A stretch of 64,000 nt of DNA. It comes from CBDHHC01 sp965263345 (lineage in GTDB: Bacteria > Pseudomonadota > Alphaproteobacteria > Rhizobiales > CBDHHC01). The position numbers were made by a program, and so were the translations under genes. A model generated the notes under the pieces. That model searched no databases, was not told the origin of the DNA, and saw only the letters and a program-made list of their open reading frames with translations. The stretch spans positions 165,703-229,702 of the forward strand of contig CBDHHC010000012.1 of assembly GCA_965263345.1 (NCBI GenBank), in the 5' to 3' direction. Of the stretch, positions 54,479 to 63,926 are shown one piece after another (position 1 is the first letter of the stretch; each line of letters starts with the position of its first letter).

Positions 54479-55189
54479 ATGCAAAGTAATCTGCAAAATA
54501 AATTACACATCGGCCTCATCATGGATGGTAATGGCAGATGGGCACAACTTAAAGGATTACCAAGACATCTTGGGCATGCCGCCGGAGTTGAAGCCCTAAA
54601 ACGTGTCGTACAAGCATCTCTAAAGTCAGATATTGGCGTATTAACAGTCTATGCCTTCTCTTCCGATAACTGGAAGAGACCAAAAGATGAGGTCGACCGC
54701 CTCATGTTCCTGATGCGGCACTATCTCGAAAATGAAATACAGAAGCTCGTTGAAAATGGCATTCAGCTTCAGGTGATCGGCAGACGTGACCGACTACCAA
54801 GACATTTAACAATAGCCATCGCAAAAGCAGAACAAGCGACACTATGGTGCCGTGCATTAAAACTAAGGATTGCTCTGGATTACTCTGCCCGCGATGCCAT
54901 TATGAATGCAGCGCTGGCATTACTGGATACACCAGATGCAAAAATTGATGACTTCTCAAACATGCTCACAGGCATGTCTAAAAATCAGGATGTTGACCTC
55001 ATCATTCGCACAAGTGGAGAGCAACGACTATCTGACTTTCTCTTATGGGAAAGCGCTTATGCAGAACTCTATTTTACCTACTGCCTATGGCCTGATTTTG
55101 GACCTATTGAACTAAAAGCAGCACTTGACTGGTACCACAACAGAGACCGGCGTTTTGGAGCAATTTCTCAAACCGCATCTACTGGATAG
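54479..55189 (+). CDS. cis-Prenyltransferase (UppS-like, second-copy type)
   Basis: A 236-residue enzyme of the undecaprenyl-diphosphate-synthase family, which condenses isopentenyl diphosphate in cis geometry. MDGNGRWAQLKGLPRHLGH holds the catalytic Asp and substrate-binding Arg/His; YAFSSDNWKRP, IIRTSGEQRLSDFLLWES and YFTYCLWPDF follow in order. One block differs: the usual YGGR segment reads DYSARDAI. It is not in the normal frr-uppS-cdsA setting but between a regulator and a radical SAM gene, suggesting a special polyprenyl product. Confidence 0.88.
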   Translation: MQSNLQNKLHIGLIMDGNGRWAQLKGLPRHLGHAAGVEALKRVVQASLKSDIGVLTVYAFSSDNWKRPKDEVDRLMFLMRHYLENEIQKLVENGIQLQVIGRRDRLPRHLTIAIAKAEQATLWCRALKLRIALDYSARDAIMNAALALLDTPDAKIDDFSNMLTGMSKNQDVDLIIRTSGEQRLSDFLLWESAYAELYFTYCLWPDFGPIELKAALDWYHNRDRRFGAISQTASTG

Positions 55190-55225
55190 TTTCATTTTCT
55201 ATAATTTTCAAAGTGAGTATATATT

Positions 55226-56602
55226 ATGCGTGTTAAAATGATATTGCCTGCCTTAACCGAAGCAAAAAGCCCCTTTTGGCGACCGATTAAATATTCCCTA
55301 TTCCCACCACTTGGGCTGGCCACTCTTGCCTCCTATTTGGATGACGATGATGACGTTGATCTTGTTGATGATCATGTCGAAACTTGGTCGATGGATGATA
55401 TCCCTGATCTTGTCGTCATTCAGGTCTATATCACAAATGCCTACAGAGCCTACAAAATTGCAGATCATTATCGTGCAAAAGGTAGCTATGTACTCCTAGG
55501 CGGGCTTCATGTCACCTCATTACCTGATGAAGCAGCACCACATGCAGATACAATTTTTATCGGTCCGGGAGACCAAACCTTCCCACTTTTCTTAAAAGAT
55601 TTCAAAAACGGAGCCCCACAAAAAAAATACATCTCTACTTCGGGACGAACTTTAAACCATATCCCGCCAGTCCGAAGAGACCTCATCAAACGCAACCGCT
55701 ACCTCGTCCCCAATTCAATTGTGGTCACAAGAGGCTGCCCGCAACATTGTGATTTCTGTTATAAGGACGCTTTCTTCCAAGGTGGCAAGGGCTTCTACAC
55801 TCAACAGGTTGATGAAGCTCTCGCAGAAATTGAACGTCTGCCCGGACGACATCTCTACTTTTTGGATGATCATCTGCTCGGCAATCAACGCTTTGCAAAA
55901 GACTTATTTGCTGGGATGTCAGGAATGGGGCGACTTTTTCAAGGCGCAGCGACCGTTGACTCTGTCTTGAGAGGAGATCTTATTGAACGCGCTGCCGATG
56001 CTGGACTAAGAAGCCTTTTTGTTGGCTTTGAAACCTTTAACCCCAAAAATCTAATCCATAGTAATAAAAAACAGAACTTGGCAAAAAACTATTCAGAAGC
56101 GGCCAAACGACTGAGTTCTCTTGGCATCATGATCAACGGAAGCTTTGTATTTGGTATGGATGAGGATGATCCAGATGTTTTCAAAAGAACTGTTGACTGG
56201 TGCGTGCAGAATGGCATTACCACAGCAACATTTCATATCATGACCCCCTACCCTGGAACACGGCTTTATCAAAAGCTTGCTCAAGAAAATCGTATCACCT
56301 CAAAAAATTGGGATTTATATGATACCCGCCATGTCGTCTACAACCCTATGAGCATGACGCCTGAAATTTTAGAACGAGGCTATTGGTGGGCCTATAAAGA
56401 ATTTTACAAATGGAAAAACATCACATCAGGAGCCCTCTCACACCAAACCGTCAAACATCGCATGAAACATTTCTTCTATGCATCAGGTTGGAAGAAGTTT
56501 GAACCTTTATGGGACCTCATCATTAAAACCAAAAAACTGGATGTCATGACACCTCTGCTGGAAGGCGTATTGTCCAAAGTGACTCGCCAGAAGAACTCTT
56601 AA
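55226..56602 (+). CDS. B12-binding-domain radical SAM enzyme
   Basis: A 458-residue protein. The N-terminal 140 residues have the cobalamin-binding-like fold used by class B radical SAM methylases (VLLGGLHVTSLPDEAAPHAD). The [4Fe-4S] cysteines are in GCPQHCDFC (Cys171, Cys175, Cys178), followed by the barrel strands LYFLDDHLLG and LFVGFETFNPKN. The first domain lacks the DxHxxG motif, as in many of these enzymes. It follows the prenyltransferase by 36 bp and is most likely its partner in lipid modification. Confidence 0.85.
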   Translation: MRVKMILPALTEAKSPFWRPIKYSLFPPLGLATLASYLDDDDDVDLVDDHVETWSMDDIPDLVVIQVYITNAYRAYKIADHYRAKGSYVLLGGLHVTSLPDEAAPHADTIFIGPGDQTFPLFLKDFKNGAPQKKYISTSGRTLNHIPPVRRDLIKRNRYLVPNSIVVTRGCPQHCDFCYKDAFFQGGKGFYTQQVDEALAEIERLPGRHLYFLDDHLLGNQRFAKDLFAGMSGMGRLFQGAATVDSVLRGDLIERAADAGLRSLFVGFETFNPKNLIHSNKKQNLAKNYSEAAKRLSSLGIMINGSFVFGMDEDDPDVFKRTVDWCVQNGITTATFHIMTPYPGTRLYQKLAQENRITSKNWDLYDTRHVVYNPMSMTPEILERGYWWAYKEFYKWKNITSGALSHQTVKHRMKHFFYASGWKKFEPLWDLIIKTKKLDVMTPLLEGVLSKVTRQKNS

Positions 56603-56675
56603 ACAAAGAACAACCTATCTTGCAGACCGGTTTGATGTTTCTTTCTTATTTTGAAGTCATGGCAAGAACAATGAG

Positions 56676-56700
56676 GAATGGTCAACATGACCATTCCTGC
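56676..56700. repeat. Strong hairpin after the radical SAM gene
   Basis: AGGAATGGTCA and TGACCATTCCT form a perfect 11-bp stem with an ACA loop, about 75 bp after the radical SAM stop. No T-run follows. A second pair ACCTTACAG/CTGTAAGGT lies near 56758-56795. They may end the cassette transcript or mark a rearrangement border next to the phnE fragment. Confidence 0.45.
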
Positions 56701-56823
56701 GTAGGAGGCAAGAGTTTCTAAGTCTTACCTGCGAAGGTTTGAGATAAAAAATCGGAAAACCTTACAGCTAAGAAATTCGGGTGAAGTCCTGTAAGGTGGG
56801 CAATGTAGAGTGTTTTTTCCAGT

Positions 56824-57333
56824 GTGTTATTTTTTATTTCAAGAACGCCTAATATTTATGTTTATCATTTTGCAAGATTTGTTTTAAATTTCTTCCACGC
56901 TATTCCCGAACTGATCATGGGCATTATCTTTGTAGCAGCAGTTGGTTTTGGACTGCTTCCCGGTGTTTTGGCGCTTGGCTTACATTCAGTTGGTATGGTT
57001 GGTAAGTTTTTTGCTGAATCGATTGAACATGCGCACCCAGCGCCTATTGAGGCTGCGCAAGCCTCTGGGGCTTCTTCGCTGCAAGTCATTACGCATGGTG
57101 TTATGCCACAAGTTTTCCCTCAATTTGCAGATGTTACGATGTATCGATGGGAATATAATTTCCGGGCGTCGACTGTTATGGGTATGGTTGGTGCCGGTGG
57201 TATCGGTACGGAGCTTGTTGGTTCTCTGCGCCTGATTGATTACCCGCAAGTTGCTGCTATTCTTATTGTGATATTGGTTGCGGTTACGATCGTTGATGGA
57301 CTGAGCGGGTTATTGAGACGTAAGTTTCAATAG
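56824..57333 (+). pseudogene. phnE: Phosphonate ABC transporter permease (PhnE), C-terminal fragment
   Basis: The 169-residue frame matches the second half of PhnE: FHAIPELIMGIIFVAAVGFG, ALGLHSVGMVGKFFAESIEH (the EAA-loop region), PQVFPQFADVTMYRWEYNFR and GMVGAGGIGTELVGS. Complete permeases are about 260-290 residues and start with further helices; these are missing and a TAG lies in frame at 56806. The start GTG is arbitrary. No phnC or phnD is nearby. A truncated remnant is the best reading. Confidence 0.75.
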
Positions 57334-57498
57334 ATGGTGACTAAACGCGTACTTTCCTGATTAAAAGAATTTGCGACATGCAAAAACCATCAAAAATAAC
57401 TTACTTTATAACAGTGTTAAGTGCAGTATATATAACTAATTATTTATAATATCATAGTATTTTCAATATAATATCATGTAAATATTGGAGAAAATACT

Positions 57499-58083
57499 AT
57501 GTTTTATCGCGTAGCATCGGCAATAGTTATTGCCAGCATGTTTTTTATTCCTGCCTCTTCTTTAACGGCAGAAGAAGCTGAACATGTTGCGCCTATTAAG
57601 GCTTTCGTGTCATCTAAAATCATGCCATGGCTCTCTAAATCAGATGTTATTGATGCCATTAAGCAGCAAAATACCAAAACTCAGTCTTTGTCGGAGCAAG
57701 AAATTTTGACTTTAGACAAGACATGGCGTGCTGAAGTTGATGCTGCCTCAAAACCATTAATCGACAGTGTTTTAAAAAACAAACTTTCAAAATTCTTAAA
57801 TAAGAAAAAAGAAGAAGCTAACGGCATGATTACTGAAGTCTTTGTAATGGATGCAAAGGGTTTGAATGTTGGCCAAAGTGATATCACTTCTGATTATTGG
57901 CAAGGCGATGAAGCTAAATGGAAAAAAACTTTTCTTGTTGGACCTGATACAGTTTTCGTCGATAAAGTTAAAGAAGATGAATCAACACAATCATTACAAT
58001 CACAAGCAAGTGTTTCTATTAAAGATGAAACAGGAAAAGTGATTGGGGCAATCACAATAGGCATAAATGTCGATAATCTATAG
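57499..58083 (+). CDS. Periplasmic PDC-like sensor protein
   Basis: A 194-residue exported protein with a signal peptide to about residue 23 (SSLTAEEAEH). The mature part resembles PDC/dCache sensor domains: a long N-terminal helix, then VFVMDAKGLNVGQSDITSDY with WQGDEAKWKKTF, and an ending VIGAITIGINVDNL typical of a sensor strand. It precedes an MCP gene by 47 bp, so it probably binds a small ligand and presents it to that receptor. GGAGAAAA lies before the ATG. Confidence 0.75.
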   Translation: MFYRVASAIVIASMFFIPASSLTAEEAEHVAPIKAFVSSKIMPWLSKSDVIDAIKQQNTKTQSLSEQEILTLDKTWRAEVDAASKPLIDSVLKNKLSKFLNKKKEEANGMITEVFVMDAKGLNVGQSDITSDYWQGDEAKWKKTFLVGPDTVFVDKVKEDESTQSLQSQASVSIKDETGKVIGAITIGINVDNL

Positions 58084-58130
58084 AAGCTGATTATAAGCTG
58101 CTAAAATCTATTTTTTGTTTGGAGGGACTC

Positions 58131-59834
58131 ATGAATGACTTTACTCATAAAGGTGTTCGAGAAAAAGATTCTTATTTTTCAAAACTGTCTGTCCAAACAA
58201 AAATCATAATCAGTATCGTATTATCTGGTTTGCTTGGTGTGATACTAGCTTATGTCGTAATTTCTTTTCTTTATATTGAAACGAGTTATCAAGACTTTAA
58301 AAGTTCTAAATTAGAAATTACACAACTTATGGCGAACAATGTAAGTGGTGCAATCCGTTGGAATCGTAAAAAGGTTGTTGAGAAATCTTATCAATCTCTT
58401 GTCAAAAACCCTCTGAAGCCAATCTCTTTTGCTGCTGCAATCAAAGTCGATATGACTGTCGTATCGCAATATAAAACAAAGGACTTTCCTAGCTCTCAAA
58501 TTATCAGCAAAATTAAGAAGCTTTCTAAACAAAATAAAAATTCTCCTACAGGATTTATTTTTGAAAATTCTTACGTCGTCGTGACTCCTGCACTCAATAC
58601 CAAATCAAATAAACTTATTGGTTATCTTGCAATTGCCTGGTCAACGGACAGCCTGAATCAAAAGATACAACAGAATATGACGTTGATTACTCTCACTCTC
58701 ATAATGATCATCTTATTCATTGTGGGTGCCCTCATTGTCTCTCTTAAGTTAAGTATCATAAAACCATTATCTCAAATTACCTCAATTATGACGAAGTTAT
58801 CTCAGGGGAATTTAGATGTTGAAATTCCCCGGAGAAAAAGCAAAGACGAAATTAAGGATATGATCAACGCAGTTGTTGTTTTTAAAGACGCTGCGATTGA
58901 GAAGAAAAACCTTGAGAAAAAAGATCGACTATACCAAGAAGCACAGAAGCATCGCCATGAAGCGTTGCGCGAAATGATAGAAAACTTCCGTCAGGCTATT
59001 CATGATATCCTTGTTTCAGCTGGTTCTGAAAATGATAATATGAAAAATAATGCAACAACACTTTCGGAAATCGCGAACATAGCTTCAAGTGAAGCCAATA
59101 CAGCTCGCTTAGCATCAACAAGTGCTACAGAAGATATTAAGACCGTGTCTAAAGCTGCTGAAGAATTGACACACTCAATCACAGAGATTGCTCAACAGTC
59201 TGGTAAAGCAAAAGAAACAACAAATAATACAGCCCAGACTGCAAAGGCAACCAATGAAGAGTTTATTGCTTTGGCCGAAGCTGTAGAGCGTATTGGTGAA
59301 ATTGTTAATATGATTAGTGATATTGCGGAACAAACGAATCTGCTCGCCTTAAATGCAACTATTGAGGCTGCACGTGCGGGTGAATCTGGCAAAGGTTTTG
59401 CTGTCGTTGCTTCGGAGGTTAAGGACCTGGCAACACAAACTGCAAAAGCAACAGATGAGATTTCTCAACAAATTAGCGCTGTACAATGTTCCACTAAAGG
59501 CGCTGTAGATGCTATTGCATCCATCACAAGTGCTATAGAAAATATATTAGATGTTACGACAACGATTGCCTCAGCAGTCGAGCAACAAGATATTGCGACT
59601 AAAAATATAATACACTCCATCGCTGATGCAAAATCAAAGTCGGAGAACGCGTTGGGAGACATAGAGAGTGTGACAAGTAAAATAAATGATACAAATAATG
59701 AAGCACAAGAAGTTGAAACTGTTTCTAAAAGAATGGATCAAGTTGTCGCCAAATTATCATCGAGAATAGAAAGCTTCCTTGAAGATGTCTATAGTGATGT
59801 CGATAATCGTCGTAAATCCCCAAAAGTTAATTGA
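58131..59834 (+). CDS. Methyl-accepting chemotaxis protein
   Basis: About 567 residues: membrane helix near 25-47, a periplasmic domain of roughly 130 residues, a second helix near 184-205, a HAMP domain with LSIIKPLSQITSIMTKLSQG, and the cytoplasmic signalling hairpin containing EQTNLLALNATIEAARAGES. GGAGGGA precedes the ATG at 58131. The frame ends RRKSPKVN at a TGA, but the plus-one frame continues into a PilZ-like sequence, so the natural protein is probably longer (see the next entry). It works with the preceding periplasmic protein. Confidence 0.9.
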   Translation: MNDFTHKGVREKDSYFSKLSVQTKIIISIVLSGLLGVILAYVVISFLYIETSYQDFKSSKLEITQLMANNVSGAIRWNRKKVVEKSYQSLVKNPLKPISFAAAIKVDMTVVSQYKTKDFPSSQIISKIKKLSKQNKNSPTGFIFENSYVVVTPALNTKSNKLIGYLAIAWSTDSLNQKIQQNMTLITLTLIMIILFIVGALIVSLKLSIIKPLSQITSIMTKLSQGNLDVEIPRRKSKDEIKDMINAVVVFKDAAIEKKNLEKKDRLYQEAQKHRHEALREMIENFRQAIHDILVSAGSENDNMKNNATTLSEIANIASSEANTARLASTSATEDIKTVSKAAEELTHSITEIAQQSGKAKETTNNTAQTAKATNEEFIALAEAVERIGEIVNMISDIAEQTNLLALNATIEAARAGESGKGFAVVASEVKDLATQTAKATDEISQQISAVQCSTKGAVDAIASITSAIENILDVTTTIASAVEQQDIATKNIIHSIADAKSKSENALGDIESVTSKINDTNNEAQEVETVSKRMDQVVAKLSSRIESFLEDVYSDVDNRRKSPKVN

Positions 59835-60057
59835 TCAAAATGTACTCGTGACTGTAAATGGTAAAAGTTATGAAACAAAGCTTTTGCACAAAAATGAAGA
59901 TGGAGGATTTAGTATTCAAAAAATTCCTGAAATAACAAATGGCATGTGTATAGAGTTCACCTACGAGAATGAGATCATACATGCTAATGTTTTAAGGATC
60001 GATAGTGACCGTGCTGTACTGATGCGCGTAGATAATATAACTTCTCTCTCGGCTTAG
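59797..60057 (+). pseudogene. PilZ-like C-terminal domain of the MCP, separated by a frameshift
   Basis: Downstream of the MCP, in the next frame, the sequence reads LIDQNVLVTVNGKSYETKLL, then HKNEDGGFSIQKIPEITNGM and further strands. With one base removed from the C4/A4 run at 59818-59825 the MCP end joins it smoothly: RRKSPK followed by LIDQNVLVTV, which resembles the RR-x-x-PR start of a PilZ beta-barrel. The second c-di-GMP motif, normally [DN]xSxxG, reads KNEDGG and is degenerate. MCPs with a C-terminal PilZ domain are known in alphaproteobacteria. It could be a recent mutation, programmed shifting or an assembly error; separate translation from an internal ATG is less likely. Confidence 0.55.
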
Positions 60058-60122
60058 ATGTAAAAATAACTTGGTGTAATTTACCAATTAGAAAATGAAT
60101 TAGTATGATAACTCAAGACTTA

Positions 60123-62693
60123 TCACTCCCCCTCAGCCAGCGCATCCTTTACAGCAGCCGCTAATTGTTTCAAAGAAAACGGTTTTGGCAGGAAGGCGAA
60201 TTTTTCGTCTTCGTCCAGGTTTTTGCTGAAGGCTTCTTCGGCGTAGCCGGAGATGAAGATGATTTTCATGTCTGGGTTGGTTTTGCGCAGTTCAGATAGG
60301 AGAGTTGGGCCATCCATTTCGGGCATCACAACGTCAGAGACGACAAGGTCGATGTGGCCGTTATTCTCTTCCATGACTTCGAGAGCTTCTACACCCGAGC
60401 CAGCTTCAAGGACGTTATAGCCTCTGGCAATCAGGGCGCGTGCAGCAAAGCTTCTGACAGCTTCTTCGTCTTCAACGAGGAGGACTGTTCCTGAGCCTGT
60501 CAGATCTTTTGGCTTTTCGCGTTTTTCTGTTTTTTCGCCGTTTGCAACTTCTTCTTCTGGCTCTACGATATGGCGTGGTAAGTAAATGCGGAAGACTGTG
60601 CCTTTGCCGATTTCACTTTCGGGGAAGATATAGCCGCCGGTTTGTTTTACGATACCATAAACGGTTGAGAGGCCAAGGCCGGTGCCTTTGCCAACTTCTT
60701 TGGTTGAGAAGAAGGGATCAAAGATTTTTTCCATGATGTCTTCAGGAATGCCGGTTCCTGTATCACGGACTTCGAGCAGCACATATTCACCAGGGATGAT
60801 ATGGGAATTGTTTAGATTGCGGATCTCGCGCTCGTTCATATTGCTGGTATTGACCGTCAGCAAACCGCCTTTGGGCATTGCGTCTCTGGCGTTCACGCAG
60901 AGATTGACGATCACCTGTTGGAACTGGGTGACATCTGCCTGGACGAACCAGAGGTCGCGGCCATGGTTGACTTTGAGTTTGACTTTCTCGCCTAATAGTC
61001 TGCTTAAAAGGATAGAGAGGTCTGACAGAACATCTGTTAAGGATAAGACTTCAGGACGTAAGGTTTGTTGTCTTGAGAAGGCTAAGAGTTGTCTCACCAA
61101 ACTTGCTGCACGATTGGCATTTTGTTTGATGTTCATGATGTCTTTAAAGGCCGGATCGGTTGGGCGGTGATTGGCTAAGAGCAAATCACTAAAGCCGATG
61201 ATAGCTGTCAGGACGTTGTTAAAGTCATGAGCAATACCACCTGCCAGTTGTCCAACCGCTTGCATTTTCTGACTTTGGCCAATCTGGATTTCCAAAGCTT
61301 TTTGTTCGGTTGTGTCAATGGCATATATGATTGCCGCTTCTTTTTCACCAGGTGCACGATCTATTGGGCTAACGAAGAGACGGCCATTTCTTTCACCATC
61401 CATGCCCAATGTGATCTCAACAGGGGTTTTAACGAGCTGGCCTTCATTGGCGCTTGCCAGATTACGGCCCAGTTCTTCACGATCATCCTGGCTGACGAGA
61501 TCGAAGATGGAAATGCCTTGTACAACTTGTAAACCAGTACCGGCGTTAAACATGCGAGCAAATGCGCCATTGGTGCTTCCAATACGGCCATGTTCATCGA
61601 CTGTTGCAATGGCAATTGGTGCGGAATGGAAGAATCTTGCGAATCGAACTTCTGCGGCACGAACGTTTTCTTCGCTTTCAGTTCCTTGTGAACGATTAAG
61701 CACAAGGGTGCGAATTTGCAAAGACTGGCCAGGAGAGCCTACAACCTGATGCAGCAGACGTACGGGAATCGTTTTGCCATCAGCACTTATCAGGTCAATT
61801 TCAAGGTCCTGCGAGACTGTGCCCAAATGAGATGTTGCGCGCATGAGAAGGTCTGCGCTGTCACCTGGCAGGATATCCGTAATTGAGATATTGCCTGTGC
61901 CTACATCCGTTAAATCCTGACCTAGCCATTGTGCCAAGGTGACATTCATATATGAGATACGACCATCTTCATCTGCTGCAAAAAATCCAGCTGGGGCATG
62001 ATCTAAATATTCTATGGCTTCCTGGAGCTTATTAAAGGTTTCTTCTTGTCTTACACGTTCATTGGTGATTTCTGATATGCGCCATACCGTTTGCGGGCTG
62101 TTTTTGTGAGGTGTGATATCCTCTGGCAAACGATTAACGGAAATTCTGAACCATCTGTTGGTTGGTTGAGATAGGCCCTGATTCATAAGAGATGGCGGTG
62201 TTGGCACACAAAACTCTTCTACCCATGGTTCACCTCTTAAGGCTGCCCGTGATAGGCGGAAAATGTTATCTGCAACAGATGATGTTCCAACGAACGCTTG
62301 TTCAATAGAAGGCGCTTGACTTGTTGGATCTGCGTCAAGCAAGTGAAAATACGCTTCATTGGCATATTGGATCTGACCATCAGCAGTTGTGATCATCAGG
62401 CCTTCAGAGAGATAATCTGCATAGGATTTAGTGAGATCATTCTGGCCTACACGTTCTCCAAAGTGCAGTATGCCCACAGCGCCTGCGAATAATGCGAAAA
62501 CGCCAACGACTGCCAAAAAGGCCAGAACGAATAAGACAAGAGGCTCAGCGGAATCCTGTGTTACCAATGCCAGCGAAATCGCTGCTATTGCAAGTAATAA
62601 AGACAGCAATAATAAGAGCCCAGTTCCCTTTTCGCGGTCCTGGTTTGATGATTGATCAGAAAAAAAGCGGTAAGACGTCTCAATATTGCTCAT
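60123..62693 (-). CDS. cckA: Hybrid sensor histidine kinase CckA
   Basis: An 856-residue protein with two N-terminal membrane helices (about 25-45 and 52-78), PAS regions (about 90-200, 225-330 and 345-460), a HisKA domain with phospho-His489 in GGIAHDFNNVLTAIIGFSDL, HATPase motifs (GKGTGLGLSTVYGIVKQTGG) and a C-terminal receiver with Asp787 in VVSDVVMPEMDG. The order and the HDFNN box are those of CckA, which sends phosphate through ChpT to CtrA to control the alphaproteobacterial cell cycle and motility. It is on the minus strand, 150 bp after flhB. Confidence 0.95.
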   Translation of the reverse strand: MSNIETSYRFFSDQSSNQDREKGTGLLLLLSLLLAIAAISLALVTQDSAEPLVLFVLAFLAVVGVFALFAGAVGILHFGERVGQNDLTKSYADYLSEGLMITTADGQIQYANEAYFHLLDADPTSQAPSIEQAFVGTSSVADNIFRLSRAALRGEPWVEEFCVPTPPSLMNQGLSQPTNRWFRISVNRLPEDITPHKNSPQTVWRISEITNERVRQEETFNKLQEAIEYLDHAPAGFFAADEDGRISYMNVTLAQWLGQDLTDVGTGNISITDILPGDSADLLMRATSHLGTVSQDLEIDLISADGKTIPVRLLHQVVGSPGQSLQIRTLVLNRSQGTESEENVRAAEVRFARFFHSAPIAIATVDEHGRIGSTNGAFARMFNAGTGLQVVQGISIFDLVSQDDREELGRNLASANEGQLVKTPVEITLGMDGERNGRLFVSPIDRAPGEKEAAIIYAIDTTEQKALEIQIGQSQKMQAVGQLAGGIAHDFNNVLTAIIGFSDLLLANHRPTDPAFKDIMNIKQNANRAASLVRQLLAFSRQQTLRPEVLSLTDVLSDLSILLSRLLGEKVKLKVNHGRDLWFVQADVTQFQQVIVNLCVNARDAMPKGGLLTVNTSNMNEREIRNLNNSHIIPGEYVLLEVRDTGTGIPEDIMEKIFDPFFSTKEVGKGTGLGLSTVYGIVKQTGGYIFPESEIGKGTVFRIYLPRHIVEPEEEVANGEKTEKREKPKDLTGSGTVLLVEDEEAVRSFAARALIARGYNVLEAGSGVEALEVMEENNGHIDLVVSDVVMPEMDGPTLLSELRKTNPDMKIIFISGYAEEAFSKNLDEDEKFAFLPKPFSLKQLAAAVKDALAEGE

Positions 62694-62843
62694 AGAATGT
62701 ACTTTTAGCCGATTCGCAGGGTTTAACTTTTCACTTTTTCCCTTATCAAAAGAAAATAGTTAAAATTAGAGTAACAAAACCTAATTCTTTCTAAATAAAA
62801 ACACCTCTTTTGCTCTCTTTGCAGGAAAGTTTGCTTTAAATCC

Positions 62844-63917
62844 TCAATGTTTTCCAGACTTTCTACGAAGACTCATGACATAACCAATGATTTCAGCAAC
62901 CGCCCTATAGTGTTCTTCAGGTATTTCTTCATCAAGTTCAACTGTTGCATAAAGAGCTCGTGCTAAAGGAGGGTTTTCAACAAGAGGGACCTCATTTTCC
63001 TTAGCAACCTCCCTTATTTTCATCGCGATATGATCAACACCCTTTGCAACACAGACTGGTGCATGCATTCCTGGCTCATATTTTAAGGCAATTGAATAGT
63101 GGGTCGGGTTTGTAACAATAACAGAGGCATCAGAAACATTTGCCAGCATACGTTTGCGGCCTCTTTCAAGGCGAATCTGACGGATTTTGGCTTTTATGGT
63201 CGGATCACCTTCCATCTGTTTAAATTCGTCGCGTACTTCTTTTATGGTCATACGCTGTTTTTGCCACCATTGTTGGCGTTGATAGGCATAATCTAACCCG
63301 GCTAATGCTGTGAATACCATCATCACACCGATTAAGATCTGTGTGGACATCCCATATACAATGTTCAAAAGTGCTGCCGGATCAATGGCCAATAAGGCAT
63401 CTAAACCATCTTTCTTGGGCCATACGATAATGACAATTACAACGGTCACCAATACTAATTTGAACAGGCTCTTGATAAATGTCACCAGCGTCATCATCGA
63501 GAAAAGACGCTTTAAGCCGGATAGTGGTGATACCTTGGACAGTTTTGGAGTGATTTGTTCTGTGGTGAATATTAAACCGTGTTGCAAGAGATTGCCTGCT
63601 ACTCCTGCCAACATGAGCAGGAAAAACGGGAGTGCCAAAATCAAAAGAACCTCTATGCTAACAAGGCGAAATAATTTTTGTACTCCCCCTTGGTCTGCCG
63701 GAAAATCATGAATGTTTGAGAGCATGCCCTTTAGTAAGACAGTTAAATCATATGCTGTTGTTTTTGAGAGTGTGACTATGAAAATTGTCATCGCCAACAT
63801 AATAAACCAGGAATTGACTTCCTGACTTTTTGCGACATCCCCTTTTTTTCGAGCGTCTTCGAGTTTTTTCTGGCTCGGTTCTTCGGTTTTTTCGCTTTCT
63901 TCCGGGGTTTCAGCCAT
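62844..63917 (-). CDS. flhB: Flagellar export apparatus protein FlhB
   Basis: A 357-residue inner-membrane protein of the flagellar type III export gate. It has a polar N-terminus (EKTEEPSQKKLEDARKKGDV), four membrane helices, and the cytoplasmic switch domain with the autocleaving NPTH at residues 270-273 (SVIVTNPTHYSIALKYEPG). Cleavage there changes export specificity from rod/hook to filament proteins. It follows the end of fliR by 9 bp, the common fliR-flhB order. Confidence 0.96.
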   Translation of the reverse strand: MAETPEESEKTEEPSQKKLEDARKKGDVAKSQEVNSWFIMLAMTIFIVTLSKTTAYDLTVLLKGMLSNIHDFPADQGGVQKLFRLVSIEVLLILALPFFLLMLAGVAGNLLQHGLIFTTEQITPKLSKVSPLSGLKRLFSMMTLVTFIKSLFKLVLVTVVIVIIVWPKKDGLDALLAIDPAALLNIVYGMSTQILIGVMMVFTALAGLDYAYQRQQWWQKQRMTIKEVRDEFKQMEGDPTIKAKIRQIRLERGRKRMLANVSDASVIVTNPTHYSIALKYEPGMHAPVCVAKGVDHIAMKIREVAKENEVPLVENPPLARALYATVELDEEIPEEHYRAVAEIIGYVMSLRRKSGKH

Positions 63918-63926
63918 TTTATGTGC

